A stretch of 64,000 nucleotides of DNA from Sphingomonas sp. R647 (GCF_020177055.1 NZ_JAIQXT010000002.1:434001-498000), one strand, 5' to 3'; positions 1 to 8,652 are shown, numbered from the stretch's first letter. Translations and numbers: made by a program. Notes: generated from the sequence alone by a model not told the origin.

Positions 1-1678
1 TGAACATCAGGCGGACCGGCGGGGGCAGCTGGTCGCCCATCTGCGACAGCTGGCCGCGCGAGGCGTCGAGCGGCTGGATCGCAGGCAGGTTGAGGCCGCT
101 TTCCTTCATCGCCTGAGCGATCGGCATGCCCTTGTTCAGCTTGGCGAGGATCGCGTTGGCGGCCTTGCGTGCGCCGTCAAGCTGACGGCTGCGGACCAGA
201 TCCTCGGCGACATTGGGACGGATTTCGGCGAGCGGGCGGGGTGCGGCGGCGATGATCCGGTCGGTCTTGACCAGCGCAAAGGCGCCTTCTCCGCCCAGCG
301 GGATCAGCTGGGGATCGTCGGTTGCTTCCATCGAGAACCCAGCCTGAGCGATCTGCGCCAGCGTGGGGTCAGGCGCGGTTTCACCGGCCAGCGCGGCACG
401 ACCATCGGGGAACAGCGGAGCGCTGGTTTCCGCCTTGAGCTTCGAGCCGGCCACCAGTTCGTCAAAGGTCGAATTCCCGGCGATCTCGCCGTCGATCTTG
501 GCGCGCAGATCGGCGAGTGCCGTGGCCAGCTTGTTCTTGGCGATCGTGTCGGCGAGCTCGGCGCGGACCTGATCCAGCGACTTGCCGGCGACCTGTTCGA
601 TGCTCTCGACGCGGACGATGTGCCAGCCGAGCGGCGAGCGGAGCGGGCCGACGACGGCGCCCTGTGCACCGGCAAAGGCGGCGTCGGCGATCGCGGTGCT
701 GCTGGCGCGGGCAAAGGCGGCCTTTTCGGCATTCTGCAGCGTCGATGCCTGAAGGCCAGCGGCCTTGGCGGCGTCGGCCATCGACGTGCCGGCATTCACC
801 TTTGCCGCGATGCCCTTGGCCGCGGCTTCGTTCGCGACGATGATCTGCGCGAGATTGCGGCGGGTGGTCGCGGCATATTGCGCGGCGTTCTTCTTGTATT
901 CGGCGGCGATTTCCGCGTCGGTCGCTTTCGCGCCAGCTTCGAACTGCGCCGGGGTGACGACGGCGTAGCGGACCACGCGGCGCTCGGGCAGCGTGTAGCG
1001 GCCCGAGTTCTTCTGGTAATAGGCCTGGATCTCGGCACCAGTCGGCGGGGTGCCGGGGGCAATCGCGCCGATCGGAACATAGCCGACCGAACCCTTGCGC
1101 CGCTCCAGCATCAGCGAGGCATAGGGGGTCGCCAGCTCGGCCGGGACCGGGCCGGGGTTGGCGATCGGGGCCATCAGCCACTGGACCAGCGTTTCGCGGC
1201 GGATGTCGTTGCGCACCTGTTCGGCGGTCAGGCGCTGTTCCGACAGGAGCTGGTCGAAGCGCTGCTGGCTGAACTTGCCGTCGAAGCCCTGAAAGGCGGG
1301 GATCGATGCGATCTGGCCATCGATCGCGGCGGTCGAAACGGCCATGCCCTGCTGGGCAGCATATTCCTCGAGCGCCATGCCGTCGATCACCTGGTTCAGC
1401 ACCTGATCGAACCCGCCGGTGCGGACGAACTGGGCCATGTCCAGCATCGGCTGCTGCTGACGCACCCGCTCCAACGCGTTGCGGAGGCGGTCCTGCAACT
1501 CCTGCTCGGTCAGCTTCTTGTCGCCGACTTGAACCAGCGCGCCGCTGGACGATGCGCCGCCGACGCCGAGGCTCTGAACGTCCATCATCGCAAAGCCGAC
1601 GCCAAGTGCCACCAGCAGCAGCAGGGCAACGATCTTGCCGGGGGTCGAGAAAATGACGCGGCGCAAATTGGTGAGCAT
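1..1678 (-). CDS. ppiD: PpiD/SurA-like periplasmic peptidyl-prolyl isomerase, partial (3' end outside window)
   Basis: Membrane-anchored folding factor of the PpiD type, expected to help outer-membrane and secreted proteins fold in the periplasm. The protein starts MLTNLRRVIFSTPGK, followed by one transmembrane helix (about residues 15-32) and a SurA-N-like helical region with the segment VDQ-S-LGVGG and LTEQELQDRLRNALE. A parvulin-type PPIase domain follows, with a typical GPLRSPLGWHIVRVE core. The reading frame is open to base 1, so the C-terminus is missing. The ATG at 1678 fits the N-terminal hallmark of the family. It is divergent from tpiA across 155 bp, an arrangement known in sphingomonads, where trp genes often follow ppiD. 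Function is inferred from family features. Confidence 0.88.
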   Translation of the reverse strand, partial: MLTNLRRVIFSTPGKIVALLLLVALGVGFAMMDVQSLGVGGASSSGALVQVGDKKLTEQELQDRLRNALERVRQQQPMLDMAQFVRTGGFDQVLNQVIDGMALEEYAAQQGMAVSTAAIDGQIASIPAFQGFDGKFSQQRFDQLLSEQRLTAEQVRNDIRRETLVQWLMAPIANPGPVPAELATPYASLMLERRKGSVGYVPIGAIAPGTPPTGAEIQAYYQKNSGRYTLPERRVVRYAVVTPAQFEAGAKATDAEIAAEYKKNAAQYAATTRRNLAQIIVANEAAAKGIAAKVNAGTSMADAAKAAGLQASTLQNAEKAAFARASSTAIADAAFAGAQGAVVGPLRSPLGWHIVRVESIEQVAGKSLDQVRAELADTIAKNKLATALADLRAKIDGEIAGNSTFDELVAGSKLKAETSAPLFPDGRAALAGETAPDPTLAQIAQAGFSMEATDDPQLIPLGGEGAFALVKTDRIIAAAPRPLAEIRPNVAEDLVRSRQLDGARKAANAILAKLNKGMPIAQAMKESGLNLPAIQPLDASRGQLSQMGDQLPPPVRLMF

Positions 1679-1833
1679 GAAAACCCGCTGAAATGGGAAG
1701 GATTGGCCCCGCTTTAGGGGTGAGGGGCACGGGCATCAAGCGACAACGGTAGCGTGGGCGGGCAAGGTGCTTGTGCGGCCTGCCGCTGCGGCCTATCGCG
1801 ATTGTCCAATAGTGGACAGGACGGGGAAGCGGG

Positions 1834-2580
1834 ATGCGGCGCAAGCTGGTGGCGGGCAATTGGAAGATGAACGGCGTCACCGATTCGCTCGGCGAAGTCG
1901 CGGCGATTGCCGAAGCGGCGGCGGCCAATCCCGGCGTCGATGTCGCGCTGTGCCCCCCGGCGACGCTGATCGCCCCGGCGGTGGCCGTCGCGGGCGGGAT
2001 GCCGATCGGCGGGCAGGATTGCCATGAGAATGACAACGGCGCGCATACCGGCTGCATCTCTGCCCCGATGCTGAAGGATGCCGGCGCCACGCTGACCATC
2101 GTCGGGCATAGCGAGCGGCGGGCGGACCAGAACGAAACCAGCCATGACGCCTGGGCCAAGGCGGCGGCGGCGCATCGCCATGGCCTCAACGTCATCCTGT
2201 GCGTCGGGGAGACCGAGGCAGAGCGCAATGCCGGCCGCGCCGAGCGGGTGGTCCAGGCGCAGATCGAGAAATCGGTGCCCGAGGATGCGGACGGCAGCTG
2301 GTTCACGTTGGCATATGAGCCGCGCTGGGCGATCGGCACCGGGCGCACCCCGACGCTGGAGGAAATCGAATTGATCCACGCCATCGCCCGCGCCAAGCTG
2401 GGCATGATGGTCGGCGCGGAAAAGGCCGAGGCGATCCGCATCCTATATGGCGGGTCGGTGACCGGGGCGAATGCGGCGAGCATCCTGGCGGTCGACAATG
2501 TCGACGGCGCGCTGGTCGGCGGGGCGAGCCTGACCGCCGAGAAGTTCGTGCCGATCATCGCGGCGGCGGCGACGCTGTAG
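1834..2580 (+). CDS. tpiA: Triosephosphate isomerase
   Basis: Interconverts dihydroxyacetone phosphate and glyceraldehyde-3-phosphate in the cytoplasm (glycolysis/gluconeogenesis). At 248 residues it is the normal length for a bacterial TIM barrel. Visible landmarks are GNWKMN with catalytic Lys11, IVGHSERR with catalytic His92, and AYEPRWAIGTG with the general base Glu162; the usual Val after the Pro is Arg here. The phosphate-binding ILYGGSV and ALVGGASL segments near the C-terminus are intact. The downstream gene starts 3 bp after the stop, so the two are probably co-transcribed. The secG-pyrG neighbours seen in many alphaproteobacteria are absent. Confidence 0.97.
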   Translation: MRRKLVAGNWKMNGVTDSLGEVAAIAEAAAANPGVDVALCPPATLIAPAVAVAGGMPIGGQDCHENDNGAHTGCISAPMLKDAGATLTIVGHSERRADQNETSHDAWAKAAAAHRHGLNVILCVGETEAERNAGRAERVVQAQIEKSVPEDADGSWFTLAYEPRWAIGTGRTPTLEEIELIHAIARAKLGMMVGAEKAEAIRILYGGSVTGANAASILAVDNVDGALVGGASLTAEKFVPIIAAAATL

Positions 2581-2583
2581 GCG

Positions 2584-3018
2584 ATGGCAGAGCTGCCTGA
2601 GACGCGGGGACGGCGGATCGGGCGGTGGCTGCTCGCGCTGTTCTATGCGGCGGCGGGGGTGGCGCATTTCCTGTTTACCGATGCGATGGTGCGGATCGTG
2701 CCGGCATGGGTGCCATGGGATCCGCGTGAGGTGGTGCTGACCACCGGCGCGGCCGAGCTGATCTGTGCCGCCGCGCTGATGACCCGGAAGTGGCGGCTGG
2801 CGGCGGGCTGGGCGCTGGCGCTGTATGCGCTGTGCGTGTGGCCGGCCAATGTGCAGCACGCGATGATCGACCTGGCGTGGCTGGGCGGGAGCGGGACGGG
2901 GCTGTCGGCATGGTACCATGTGCCGCGCTTGCTGGCGCAGCCGTTGCTGATCGCGTGGGCGCTGTGGGCGGTTGGCGCGGTGCGGGTGGAGCGCAGCGTG
3001 GCGGCGGCGGGAAACTGA
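2584..3018 (+). CDS. DoxX-like integral membrane protein
   Basis: A 144-residue protein with four predicted transmembrane helices (about residues 12-30, 50-68, 72-90 and 115-133) and the layout of the DoxX/DoxD superfamily: a first helix ending FYAAAGVAHFL, a periplasmic segment with PAWVPW, and the GAAELICAAALM helix. The biochemical role of such proteins is poorly defined; some are linked to quinone or thiosulfate redox chemistry or membrane redox stress. The start lies 3 bp after the tpiA stop, which implies translational coupling, but nothing ties it to glycolysis. The family assignment rests on topology and motif feel. Confidence 0.75.
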   Translation: MAELPETRGRRIGRWLLALFYAAAGVAHFLFTDAMVRIVPAWVPWDPREVVLTTGAAELICAAALMTRKWRLAAGWALALYALCVWPANVQHAMIDLAWLGGSGTGLSAWYHVPRLLAQPLLIAWALWAVGAVRVERSVAAAGN

Positions 3019-3039
3019 CGAAGTTCCGCGCAACGCGCT

Positions 3040-3489
3040 TCATTCTGTCAGTTTGCGATGGCGCTGTGGCACTTCGGGCGGTTCGGCGAGCGCGGCCATC
3101 GCCATGCGGAAATCGGGGCGGGTGATCGTGCCGATCTGACGCCCGCGATAATAGCGCGGACGGGTGACGCCGTTGAGCGCACGGTCCATCGCCATGCTGA
3201 ACATGCGGTCATAGCCCATCATCAACGCCGCATCCCAGGCGCGGGCGAAGTCGGCCGCCTCGGGCCGCTCGCGCAGTTTGTACGCGGTCTGGCGGCTCAT
3301 TCCTACGGCTTTGCAGGCGCGGGTGACGGTGCCCATGACGGCGAGGGCGTGGATGAAGTCCGTTTGTCGGAGCGCGGTCCAGCCATCGGCGCGGCCACAG
3401 GTGGGGGCGGGCGTGAAGGCGAGGATGGCTTCATCCTCGTCAGACAGGCCGGTGGAGGGCGGGGCGGGCGGGGTGGGTGAGTCGTTCAT
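3040..3489 (-). CDS. Small helix-turn-helix protein of unknown function
   Basis: A 149-residue protein. After a Pro-rich N-terminus (residues 1-30), residues 45-75 read as a homeodomain-like or terminase-small-subunit-like HTH: FIHALAVMGTVTRACKAVG, then MSRQTAYKLRERPEAADFA, the pattern of a helix that reads DNA after a TVxxAC turn. The C-terminal half (YDRMFSMAMDRALNGVTRP and YYRGRQIG) is the sort often found in sphingomonad hypothetical proteins. No phage gene is nearby, so a terminase role is unlikely. It faces tpiA-doxX convergently with a 21-bp gap. DNA binding is inferred; the target is unknown. Confidence 0.7.
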   Translation of the reverse strand: MNDSPTPPAPPSTGLSDEDEAILAFTPAPTCGRADGWTALRQTDFIHALAVMGTVTRACKAVGMSRQTAYKLRERPEAADFARAWDAALMMGYDRMFSMAMDRALNGVTRPRYYRGRQIGTITRPDFRMAMAALAEPPEVPQRHRKLTE

Positions 3490-3669
3490 CCACCAGTTTA
3501 TGTGCTGGAACGGGGCTTGTAGGAAAGGGTTTGTTTTTGGTTTGTTCGCTTTGATTTCGAAAGGGCCCTGACCGCTTGCGGCTGCGCGGTTTGCCTAGCA
3601 TCAAGACACATTAAGGGGGCGTGCCAGCACATGTGGCGTTGGCAATGTCCACAATGAGGATATCAGTAG

Positions 3670-4207
3670 ATGAGTGATGCCGATCGTTCAGTACAGTGGA
3701 TCCGTCACAAACTCCCCACCCCGATGAAGATCGTTCTTGGGTACGGGATTCCAGTCATGCTGATCGCGGCCTGGAGCGCAGTTTTCCAAACCAAGCAGTA
3801 TGATGTCGCGGTGTTGATGGCATCGCTAGGGGGCGGACTGGCATTGCTGATCTATACCAATCACAGCGGCTATCGGGTGGCTTGGGATGATGAACGGGTC
3901 TATATGCGCAACTGGGGATTCCGAAATCTACTGTTTCAGCGCTACCCTTACCATTCGATGACCTTCGAAGAGATGGGGGATATGAAAGGTTATGCCCCCC
4001 CCGAACTCCGGCCCACCCGTTACGCGGTTAATGCCGTACCAGAACTTAGAGCTTGTCTCTAACGATGCTTGCGTTGAGAATATCTCGATATATCCGGCGG
4101 GCCTGAACGAAAGTGACTTGGCGGTTTTCTTGGTCGATCTGCATGCCAAACGACTTGATATCTTTCCTGAGCCAATTCTGAAACGCATGGACAAGATCAG
4201 GATATAA
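3670..4207 (+). pseudogene. Membrane-anchored hypothetical protein broken by a +1 frameshift in a C8 tract
   Basis: The first part (from ATG 3670) encodes two hydrophobic helices (about residues 20-37 and 45-63), then a beta-rich stretch GYRVAWDDERVYMRNWG that resembles a bacterial PH-like domain. It reaches a run of eight C (3995-4002) and then stops early at 4062 with an unlikely tail. In the +1 frame, starting within the same tract, the protein-like sequence continues (NSGPPVTRLMPYQNLELVS, later VFLVDLHAKRLDIFPEP) to a stop at 4207. Removing one C would give a single 178-residue protein. It may be a pseudogene, a phase-variable gene or a sequencing error; the sequence alone cannot decide. 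Confidence 0.75.
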
Positions 4208-4280
4208 GGGCAGCTCAGCGTTCGCTTGAACCGCCCCGCCTTCCATCATATCCTCCCCGCATAGCGCCAGAGGTCATCCG

Positions 4281-4577
4281 ATGGAGTCCACCCGCCGCCT
4301 TGATATCGAACTGCCCGAAGATCTGGCCGACGCCGTTGAGGCGCGAGTCAGTGCGGGGGAGTATGCGAGTGTGAGCGACGTGGTGGCGGACGGGTTGCGG
4401 GCGCTGGCGGAGCGGGACGATGATCCGGCCTGGGATGCCGAGGTCGAGCGCTGGCTGAAGACCGAAGTCGCAGCTACTTATGACCGCCTCAAGGCTGGGA
4501 CGGAGCGCACCTATTCGGTCGAGGAAGTGCGCGCGTATTTGCAGCAGGCGCGGGATGCGCGGAACGCCGCTGAGTGA
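4281..4577 (+). CDS. ParD/CopG-type antitoxin
   Basis: A 98-residue protein with an N-terminal ribbon-helix-helix (residues 1-45: RLDIELPEDLADAVEARVS, then GEYASVSDVVADGLRALAE), the hallmark of ParD-type antitoxins that bind operator DNA and neutralise a ParE-like toxin. The C-terminal half (EVERWLKTEVAATYDRLKA) is the expected acidic toxin-binding tail. Its stop (4575-4577) overlaps the GTG of the next frame, the usual antitoxin-toxin coupling. Here the toxin is cut short, so this antitoxin is probably orphaned; it may still repress its own promoter or protect against related toxins. Confidence 0.85.
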   Translation: MESTRRLDIELPEDLADAVEARVSAGEYASVSDVVADGLRALAERDDDPAWDAEVERWLKTEVAATYDRLKAGTERTYSVEEVRAYLQQARDARNAAE

Positions 4578-4702
4578 GGCGATATCGCGTCGAGCTGGGG
4601 CAGCAGGCGCGGGATCAGCTCGCTGCGATCGAAGCGTATATCGGTGAGCGCGCCACGCCGGAAATCGCGACCCGCTATGTGGAAGCTTGGTTGGCGGACT
4701 GA
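4574..4702 (+). pseudogene. Truncated ParE/RelE-family toxin (N-terminal stump)
   Basis: A GTG codon overlapping the antitoxin stop opens a 42-codon frame: VRRYRVELGQQARDQLAAI, then EAYIGERATPEIATRYVEAW, then a stop. This matches the first two helices and first strand of ParE/RelE toxins, which are normally 90-100 residues. The beta-sheet core and C-terminal residues needed for toxicity are missing. No continuation appears in other frames downstream. Only about 25 bp after the stop begins a 47-bp palindromic repeat related to the ends of the DUF559 unit at 19.7-20.1 kb, so the truncation may be linked to that element. Most likely non-functional. Confidence 0.75.
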
Positions 4703-4726
4703 GTGGGGCGATGTCGCCCCGCTTTC

Positions 4727-4773
4727 TGCCATGACTCCTCCACCCCAACCCCTCCTCTGAAGAGGAGGGGCTT
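4727..4773 (+). repeat. Solitary copy of the 47-bp DUF559-element terminal repeat
   Basis: Matches the repeat at 20098-20144 at 43 of 47 positions. It contains the same TGCCATGACT start, the CCACCCCAACCCC stretch, and a 9-bp stem with a TGAA loop. Two of the four differences (4756 and 4763) are a C-G to T-A pair change inside the stem, so the hairpin is preserved. It is followed by CTTTTCTT, so it can act as a Rho-independent terminator for plus-strand transcripts of the toxin-antitoxin remnant. It sits between that remnant and the 3' end of uvrD. Confidence 0.85.
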
Positions 4774-4776
4774 TTC

Positions 4777-7107
4777 TTAGGCGTCGATGGTCACGAAGCT
4801 GTCCATCACCCGCTTCCGCCCGCTCGTCTCGAACTCGATCTCCAGCTTGTTGCCTTCGATCTCCACAATTTCGCCATAGCCGAACTTCTGGTGGAAGACG
4901 CGCATGCCAAGCGACAGGTCGTCGCGGCCCTTGTTGCCGAGGCTGACCGCGCTGCCGCGGTTTTCGACCACGCGCTTGGGGGCTGTGGTGAAGCTAGACG
5001 AGGGCGCGGCGGCGCGTTGCCAGCCGGGGCCGCGGCCGGTGCCTCGGCCGACATGGGCGAAGGGGTCGGCGTGTTCGCTCCAGTTGGCGCGCCACAGGCT
5101 CGCGCCGCCGGTCATCGTGGATTCCTCCTCGATATGCGCCTTGGGCAGCTCGCCGACGAACCGGCTGGGGATGCTGCTGGTCCATTGGCCGTAGATGCGG
5201 CGGTTGGCGGCGTGGAAGATGGTGGCGAGGCGGCGGGCGCGGGTGATCGCGACATAGGCGAGGCGGCGCTCCTCCTCGAGGCTGGCGAGGCCGCCTTCGT
5301 CGAGCGAGCGCTGGCTGGGGAAGACGCCTTCCTCCCAGCCGACAAGGAAGACGGTGTCATATTCCAGCCCCTTGGCGGCGTGGATGGTCATGATCGTGAC
5401 CTTGGGCTCGTCGGCGCTGGCGTCATTGTCCATGACGAGCGAGACGTGTTCGAGGAACGCGCCGAGCGTTTCATACTCCTCCATCGCGCGAACGAGTTCG
5501 GACAGGTTTTCCAGGCGGCCGGCGGCTTCGGCGGTGCGGTCCGCCTGCCACATCGCGGTGTAGCCGCTCTCATCGAGGATGATCTGGGCGAGTTCGGTGT
5601 GGGGGAGGTGGCCGATGCGGGTTTCGGGCACTGCCTCGCCATCGGGGACGGGGGCGCGGAGCATCTGGCTCCAGCGGGCGACGTCGCCGACGAAGCTGCC
5701 GAGCGCGCGGCGGGCCTGCGGCGTCAGTTCGTCGGTGTCGAGGATGCGTGCGGCGGCGACGAGCAGCGGGATGCCCTCGGAACGCGCGAGCATGTGGATC
5801 TTGGCGATCGCCTTGTCGCCCAGGCCGCGCTTGGGGACGTTGACGATGCGTTCGAAGGCGAGGTCGTCGGAGGGCTGCTGGACCAAGCGCAGATAGGCGA
5901 GCGCGTCGCGGATCTCGGCGCGCTCGTAGAAGCGGAAGCCGCCGACGATGCGATAGGGCAGGCCGGTGGCGATGAAGCGGTCTTCGAACTCGCGCGTCTG
6001 GTGCTGGGCGCGGACGAGGATGGCGAAATCGTCGAGCGATTTGCCGGTGCGGATGCGGGCGGATTCGATCTCCTCGCCGACGCGGCGGGCTTCCTCCGGG
6101 CCGTCCCACACGCCGATGACGCGGACCTTTTCGCCCTCGTCGATCTCGGTCCATAGTTCCTTGCCGAGGCGGCCGCTATTGTTGGCGATCACCGCGCCGG
6201 CGGCGGCGAGGATGTGCGGGGTGGAGCGGTAATTCTGTTCGAGGCGGATGACCTTGGCGCCGGGGAAGTCCTTTTCGAACTTCAGGATGTTTTCGACCTG
6301 CGCGCCGCGCCAGCTGTAGATCGACTGATCGTCGTCGCCGACGCAGCAGATGTTCTTGCGCTCCTGCGCCAGCAGGCGGAGCCAGAGATACTGGACGCTG
6401 TTGGTGTCCTGATATTCGTCCACCATGATGTAGCGGAAGCGCTGTTGGTACTGCTCCAGCACGTCGCGATGGGTGCGCAGGATGGTGAGCATGTGGAGCA
6501 GCAGGTCGCCAAAGTCGCACGCGTTGAGCGCGCGCAGGCGGTCCTGGTACTGCTGGTAGAGCGACTGGCCCTTGCCATTGGCGAAATGTTCGGACTCGCC
6601 CGCGTCGAGCATCGCCGGGGTCAGGCCCTTGTTCTTCCACCCGTCGATCAGGCCGCCGAGCTGGCGCGCGGGCCAGCGCTTTTCGTCGAGGTCGTTGGCG
6701 ACGATCAGCTGCTTGATCAGGCGGAGCTGGTCGTCGGTGTCGAGGATGGTGAAGTTGCTCTGCAGCCCGACCAGTTCGGCGTGGCGGCGGAGCATCTTGG
6801 CACCGATCGCGTGGAAGGTGCCGAGCCACGGCATCCCCTCGACCGAGTCGCCGACATGGTGGCGGACGCGTTCGCGCATCTCGCGCGCGGCCTTGTTGGT
6901 GAAGGTGACCGACAGGATCTCCGACGGGTAAGCGCGGCGCGTCCAGAGCAGGTGCGCGAGGCGGGCGGTGAGCGCGGCGGTCTTGCCGGTGCCGGCGCCG
7001 GCGAGGACGAGAACGGGGCCGTCGACGGTGAGCACGGCTTCACGCTGCGGCGCATTGAGGCCGCGCAGATAGGGGGGATCGTCGGCGGAAGGCTGAGGTA
7101 CGGACAT
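4777..7107 (-). CDS. uvrD: UvrD/PcrA-family SF1A DNA helicase
   Basis: ATP-dependent 3'-5' DNA helicase for nucleotide-excision repair, mismatch repair and removal of proteins or R-loops. The 776-residue protein has the Q motif LNAPQREAV, Walker A GAGTGKT (36-43), motif II VDEYQDTN, the QNYRST motif, VTIMTIHAAKGLEYDTVFL, and EEERRLAYVAITRA. The C-terminus (residues about 730-776, MRVFHQKFGYGEIVEIEGNK) is the Tudor-like RNA-polymerase-binding domain seen in PcrA/UvrD. The start MSVPQPSADDPPYLRGLN places the Q motif at the usual distance. It stands alone, and its 3' end abuts a palindromic repeat. UvrD versus PcrA naming is a matter of convention. Confidence 0.93.
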   Translation of the reverse strand: MSVPQPSADDPPYLRGLNAPQREAVLTVDGPVLVLAGAGTGKTAALTARLAHLLWTRRAYPSEILSVTFTNKAAREMRERVRHHVGDSVEGMPWLGTFHAIGAKMLRRHAELVGLQSNFTILDTDDQLRLIKQLIVANDLDEKRWPARQLGGLIDGWKNKGLTPAMLDAGESEHFANGKGQSLYQQYQDRLRALNACDFGDLLLHMLTILRTHRDVLEQYQQRFRYIMVDEYQDTNSVQYLWLRLLAQERKNICCVGDDDQSIYSWRGAQVENILKFEKDFPGAKVIRLEQNYRSTPHILAAAGAVIANNSGRLGKELWTEIDEGEKVRVIGVWDGPEEARRVGEEIESARIRTGKSLDDFAILVRAQHQTREFEDRFIATGLPYRIVGGFRFYERAEIRDALAYLRLVQQPSDDLAFERIVNVPKRGLGDKAIAKIHMLARSEGIPLLVAAARILDTDELTPQARRALGSFVGDVARWSQMLRAPVPDGEAVPETRIGHLPHTELAQIILDESGYTAMWQADRTAEAAGRLENLSELVRAMEEYETLGAFLEHVSLVMDNDASADEPKVTIMTIHAAKGLEYDTVFLVGWEEGVFPSQRSLDEGGLASLEEERRLAYVAITRARRLATIFHAANRRIYGQWTSSIPSRFVGELPKAHIEEESTMTGGASLWRANWSEHADPFAHVGRGTGRGPGWQRAAAPSSSFTTAPKRVVENRGSAVSLGNKGRDDLSLGMRVFHQKFGYGEIVEIEGNKLEIEFETSGRKRVMDSFVTIDA

Positions 7108-7213
7108 TGTGAACAGGTAGGGAACGCGGCGAGTCGGGGCAAGCGCGATTGCCGTCTTGCTATCGTCATCAAGCTGGGGGAGGCTTTATCGTGTATCCTC
7201 AAGGAGATCGGCA

Positions 7214-8341
7214 ATGATTATCGGACGGCGGCCATTGTTGATCGGGGCGGCGGCAGGGGCGCTGGGCGGCGCGACGCGGGTGGCGGCGGCCACGTCCTAC
7301 AGCGTGCCGATTCGGCTGACCGAGGACCGGGTGCTGGTCGAGGCGATGTTCGGCGGGAATCGCGCTTTCCTGCTCGCGCTCGATACCGGTGGGCAGATGG
7401 GGCTGATCAACACCGGGATCGCCGAAACGATGGGCCTGAAGAAGATCGGCAGCAAGCGGCTGAGGCTGGCCTGGGGCAATACCGACTATCCGGTGTTTCA
7501 GGCGAAGGACGTGATGCTGGGCGGGCGCATCCGGCTCGAGACGCTCGAGCTGGCCGGAATCGACCGCGATCTGGGCGATGGCGCGATCGGGTCGCTTCCC
7601 GCCTGGGTGCTGACGCTGGCGGATGGCGAGCTTGATTTCGATGCGGGGCTGTGGCGCGCCTATGAGGGCGGTTTGCCGACGCTTGCCGGCGCGACGCGGT
7701 TTGACAAGGCGATCGTTCAGAAGGGCGCGACGGCGGACAAACGCTTCCTGTTCGCCGATGCTGCGCTGAACGGGCGCAGCTTTCGATTCGGGCTTGATAC
7801 CGGCATGCCGACCGTCATGCGGATCTATCGCAAGACCGCGGAGGCTGCGGGGCTGTGGGATGCGCCGCGCTGGACGCCGGCGGCGCCGCGTGGCGAGACG
7901 CGCGTGATCCGGCCCGATCGGCTGGAACTGGCCGGTGCGACGATCGCGCGGCCGGTGATCCAGATGCGCGACAAGCCCGATTGGGACGAGTTCGACACCG
8001 GGATTATCGGCCTGCCGATCCTGCGCCAGTTCAACATCGCGACCAGCAACCGCGATGGCGCGGTGCTGCTGACGCGTAACCGCCAGGCTGCGCAGCCGGC
8101 GCGCTACAACCGCGCGGGCATGTGGCTCGATCGCGCGGGGCGGGGGACGGTGGTCGGTGTCGTGGGTGCGGGGAGCCCGGCGGAAAAGGCCGGGATCAAG
8201 GCTGGCGACCAGCTGTCGGGGATGCCGTTCGAGCGCCTGATCCGCGAGACATCCGGGCCGGTGGGGACCGTGCTGCCGCTGACGGTCGAGCGGGACGGGG
8301 CGAGCCGTTCGGTGGCATTGACGCTGGAGGATTTCCTCTAA
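7214..8341 (+). CDS. Secreted retropepsin-like aspartic protease with C-terminal PDZ domain
   Basis: A 375-residue protein predicted to act in the periplasm. An N-terminal signal (MIIGRRPLLIGAAAGALGG, with a Tat-like RR pair and an AAA cleavage region) precedes two aspartyl-protease lobes, each with a DTG triad: FLLALDTGGQMG near residue 55 and FRFGLDTGMPT near 200. A PDZ domain follows (about residues 290-370, with GVVGAGSPAEKAGIKAGD). The ATG at 7214 is chosen because AAGGAG lies 8 bp upstream and the signal peptide begins there. A longer frame from 7157 would bury the signal. It is probably a processing or quality-control protease; substrates are unknown. Confidence 0.8.
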   Translation: MIIGRRPLLIGAAAGALGGATRVAAATSYSVPIRLTEDRVLVEAMFGGNRAFLLALDTGGQMGLINTGIAETMGLKKIGSKRLRLAWGNTDYPVFQAKDVMLGGRIRLETLELAGIDRDLGDGAIGSLPAWVLTLADGELDFDAGLWRAYEGGLPTLAGATRFDKAIVQKGATADKRFLFADAALNGRSFRFGLDTGMPTVMRIYRKTAEAAGLWDAPRWTPAAPRGETRVIRPDRLELAGATIARPVIQMRDKPDWDEFDTGIIGLPILRQFNIATSNRDGAVLLTRNRQAAQPARYNRAGMWLDRAGRGTVVGVVGAGSPAEKAGIKAGDQLSGMPFERLIRETSGPVGTVLPLTVERDGASRSVALTLEDFL

Positions 8342-8401
8342 CCCTGGCGGGGCGCGAACGGACGCGTTGCACCGTGATCCTGCTTGGGGCAGGGAGGCGA
8401 A

Positions 8402-8617
8402 ATGCTGGAGAAATTGAAGCGCAGGTTCGACAAACGCAGGCTGGTGCTGATCGCGGCACTCGCCGGGGTGGCGCTGTATGTCGGGTGGCGGACCGGTGGG
8501 TTCGAGGGGCAGCAGCCCGAGCAGAAGCCGTGCGTCGAGGGCCGCAACGAGATCAAGGACAAGGACGGCAAGGTGGTGCAGGTGACGCGCACGACCTGTT
8601 ATGAAAACAAGAAGTAA
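8402..8617 (+). CDS. Small single-pass membrane protein, unknown function
   Basis: A 71-residue protein with a basic start MLEKLKRRFDKRRLV, one transmembrane helix (LIAALAGVALYVGW, about residues 15-30), and a charged periplasmic tail with two cysteines (KPCVEGRNEI and TRTTCYENKK) that could form a disulfide. GGGAGG just upstream of the ATG at 8402 supports this start over an in-frame ATG 18 bp earlier. It lies 60 bp after the protease gene and 35 bp before the transporter gene on the same strand. I do not recognise the family. Confidence 0.6.
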   Translation: MLEKLKRRFDKRRLVLIAALAGVALYVGWRTGGFEGQQPEQKPCVEGRNEIKDKDGKVVQVTRTTCYENKK

Positions 8618-8652
8618 CGGCGCCGGGGGGCGCCTGCACGGGGAGGACATGG

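Noticed and set aside
462..2558. A 698-codon minus-strand frame spanning ppiD and tpiA
   Set aside because: It runs through two real genes in the wrong frame and has no recognisable domain.
3040..3489. Phage terminase small subunit
   Set aside because: Only the HTH layout is shared; there is no large subunit or other phage gene.
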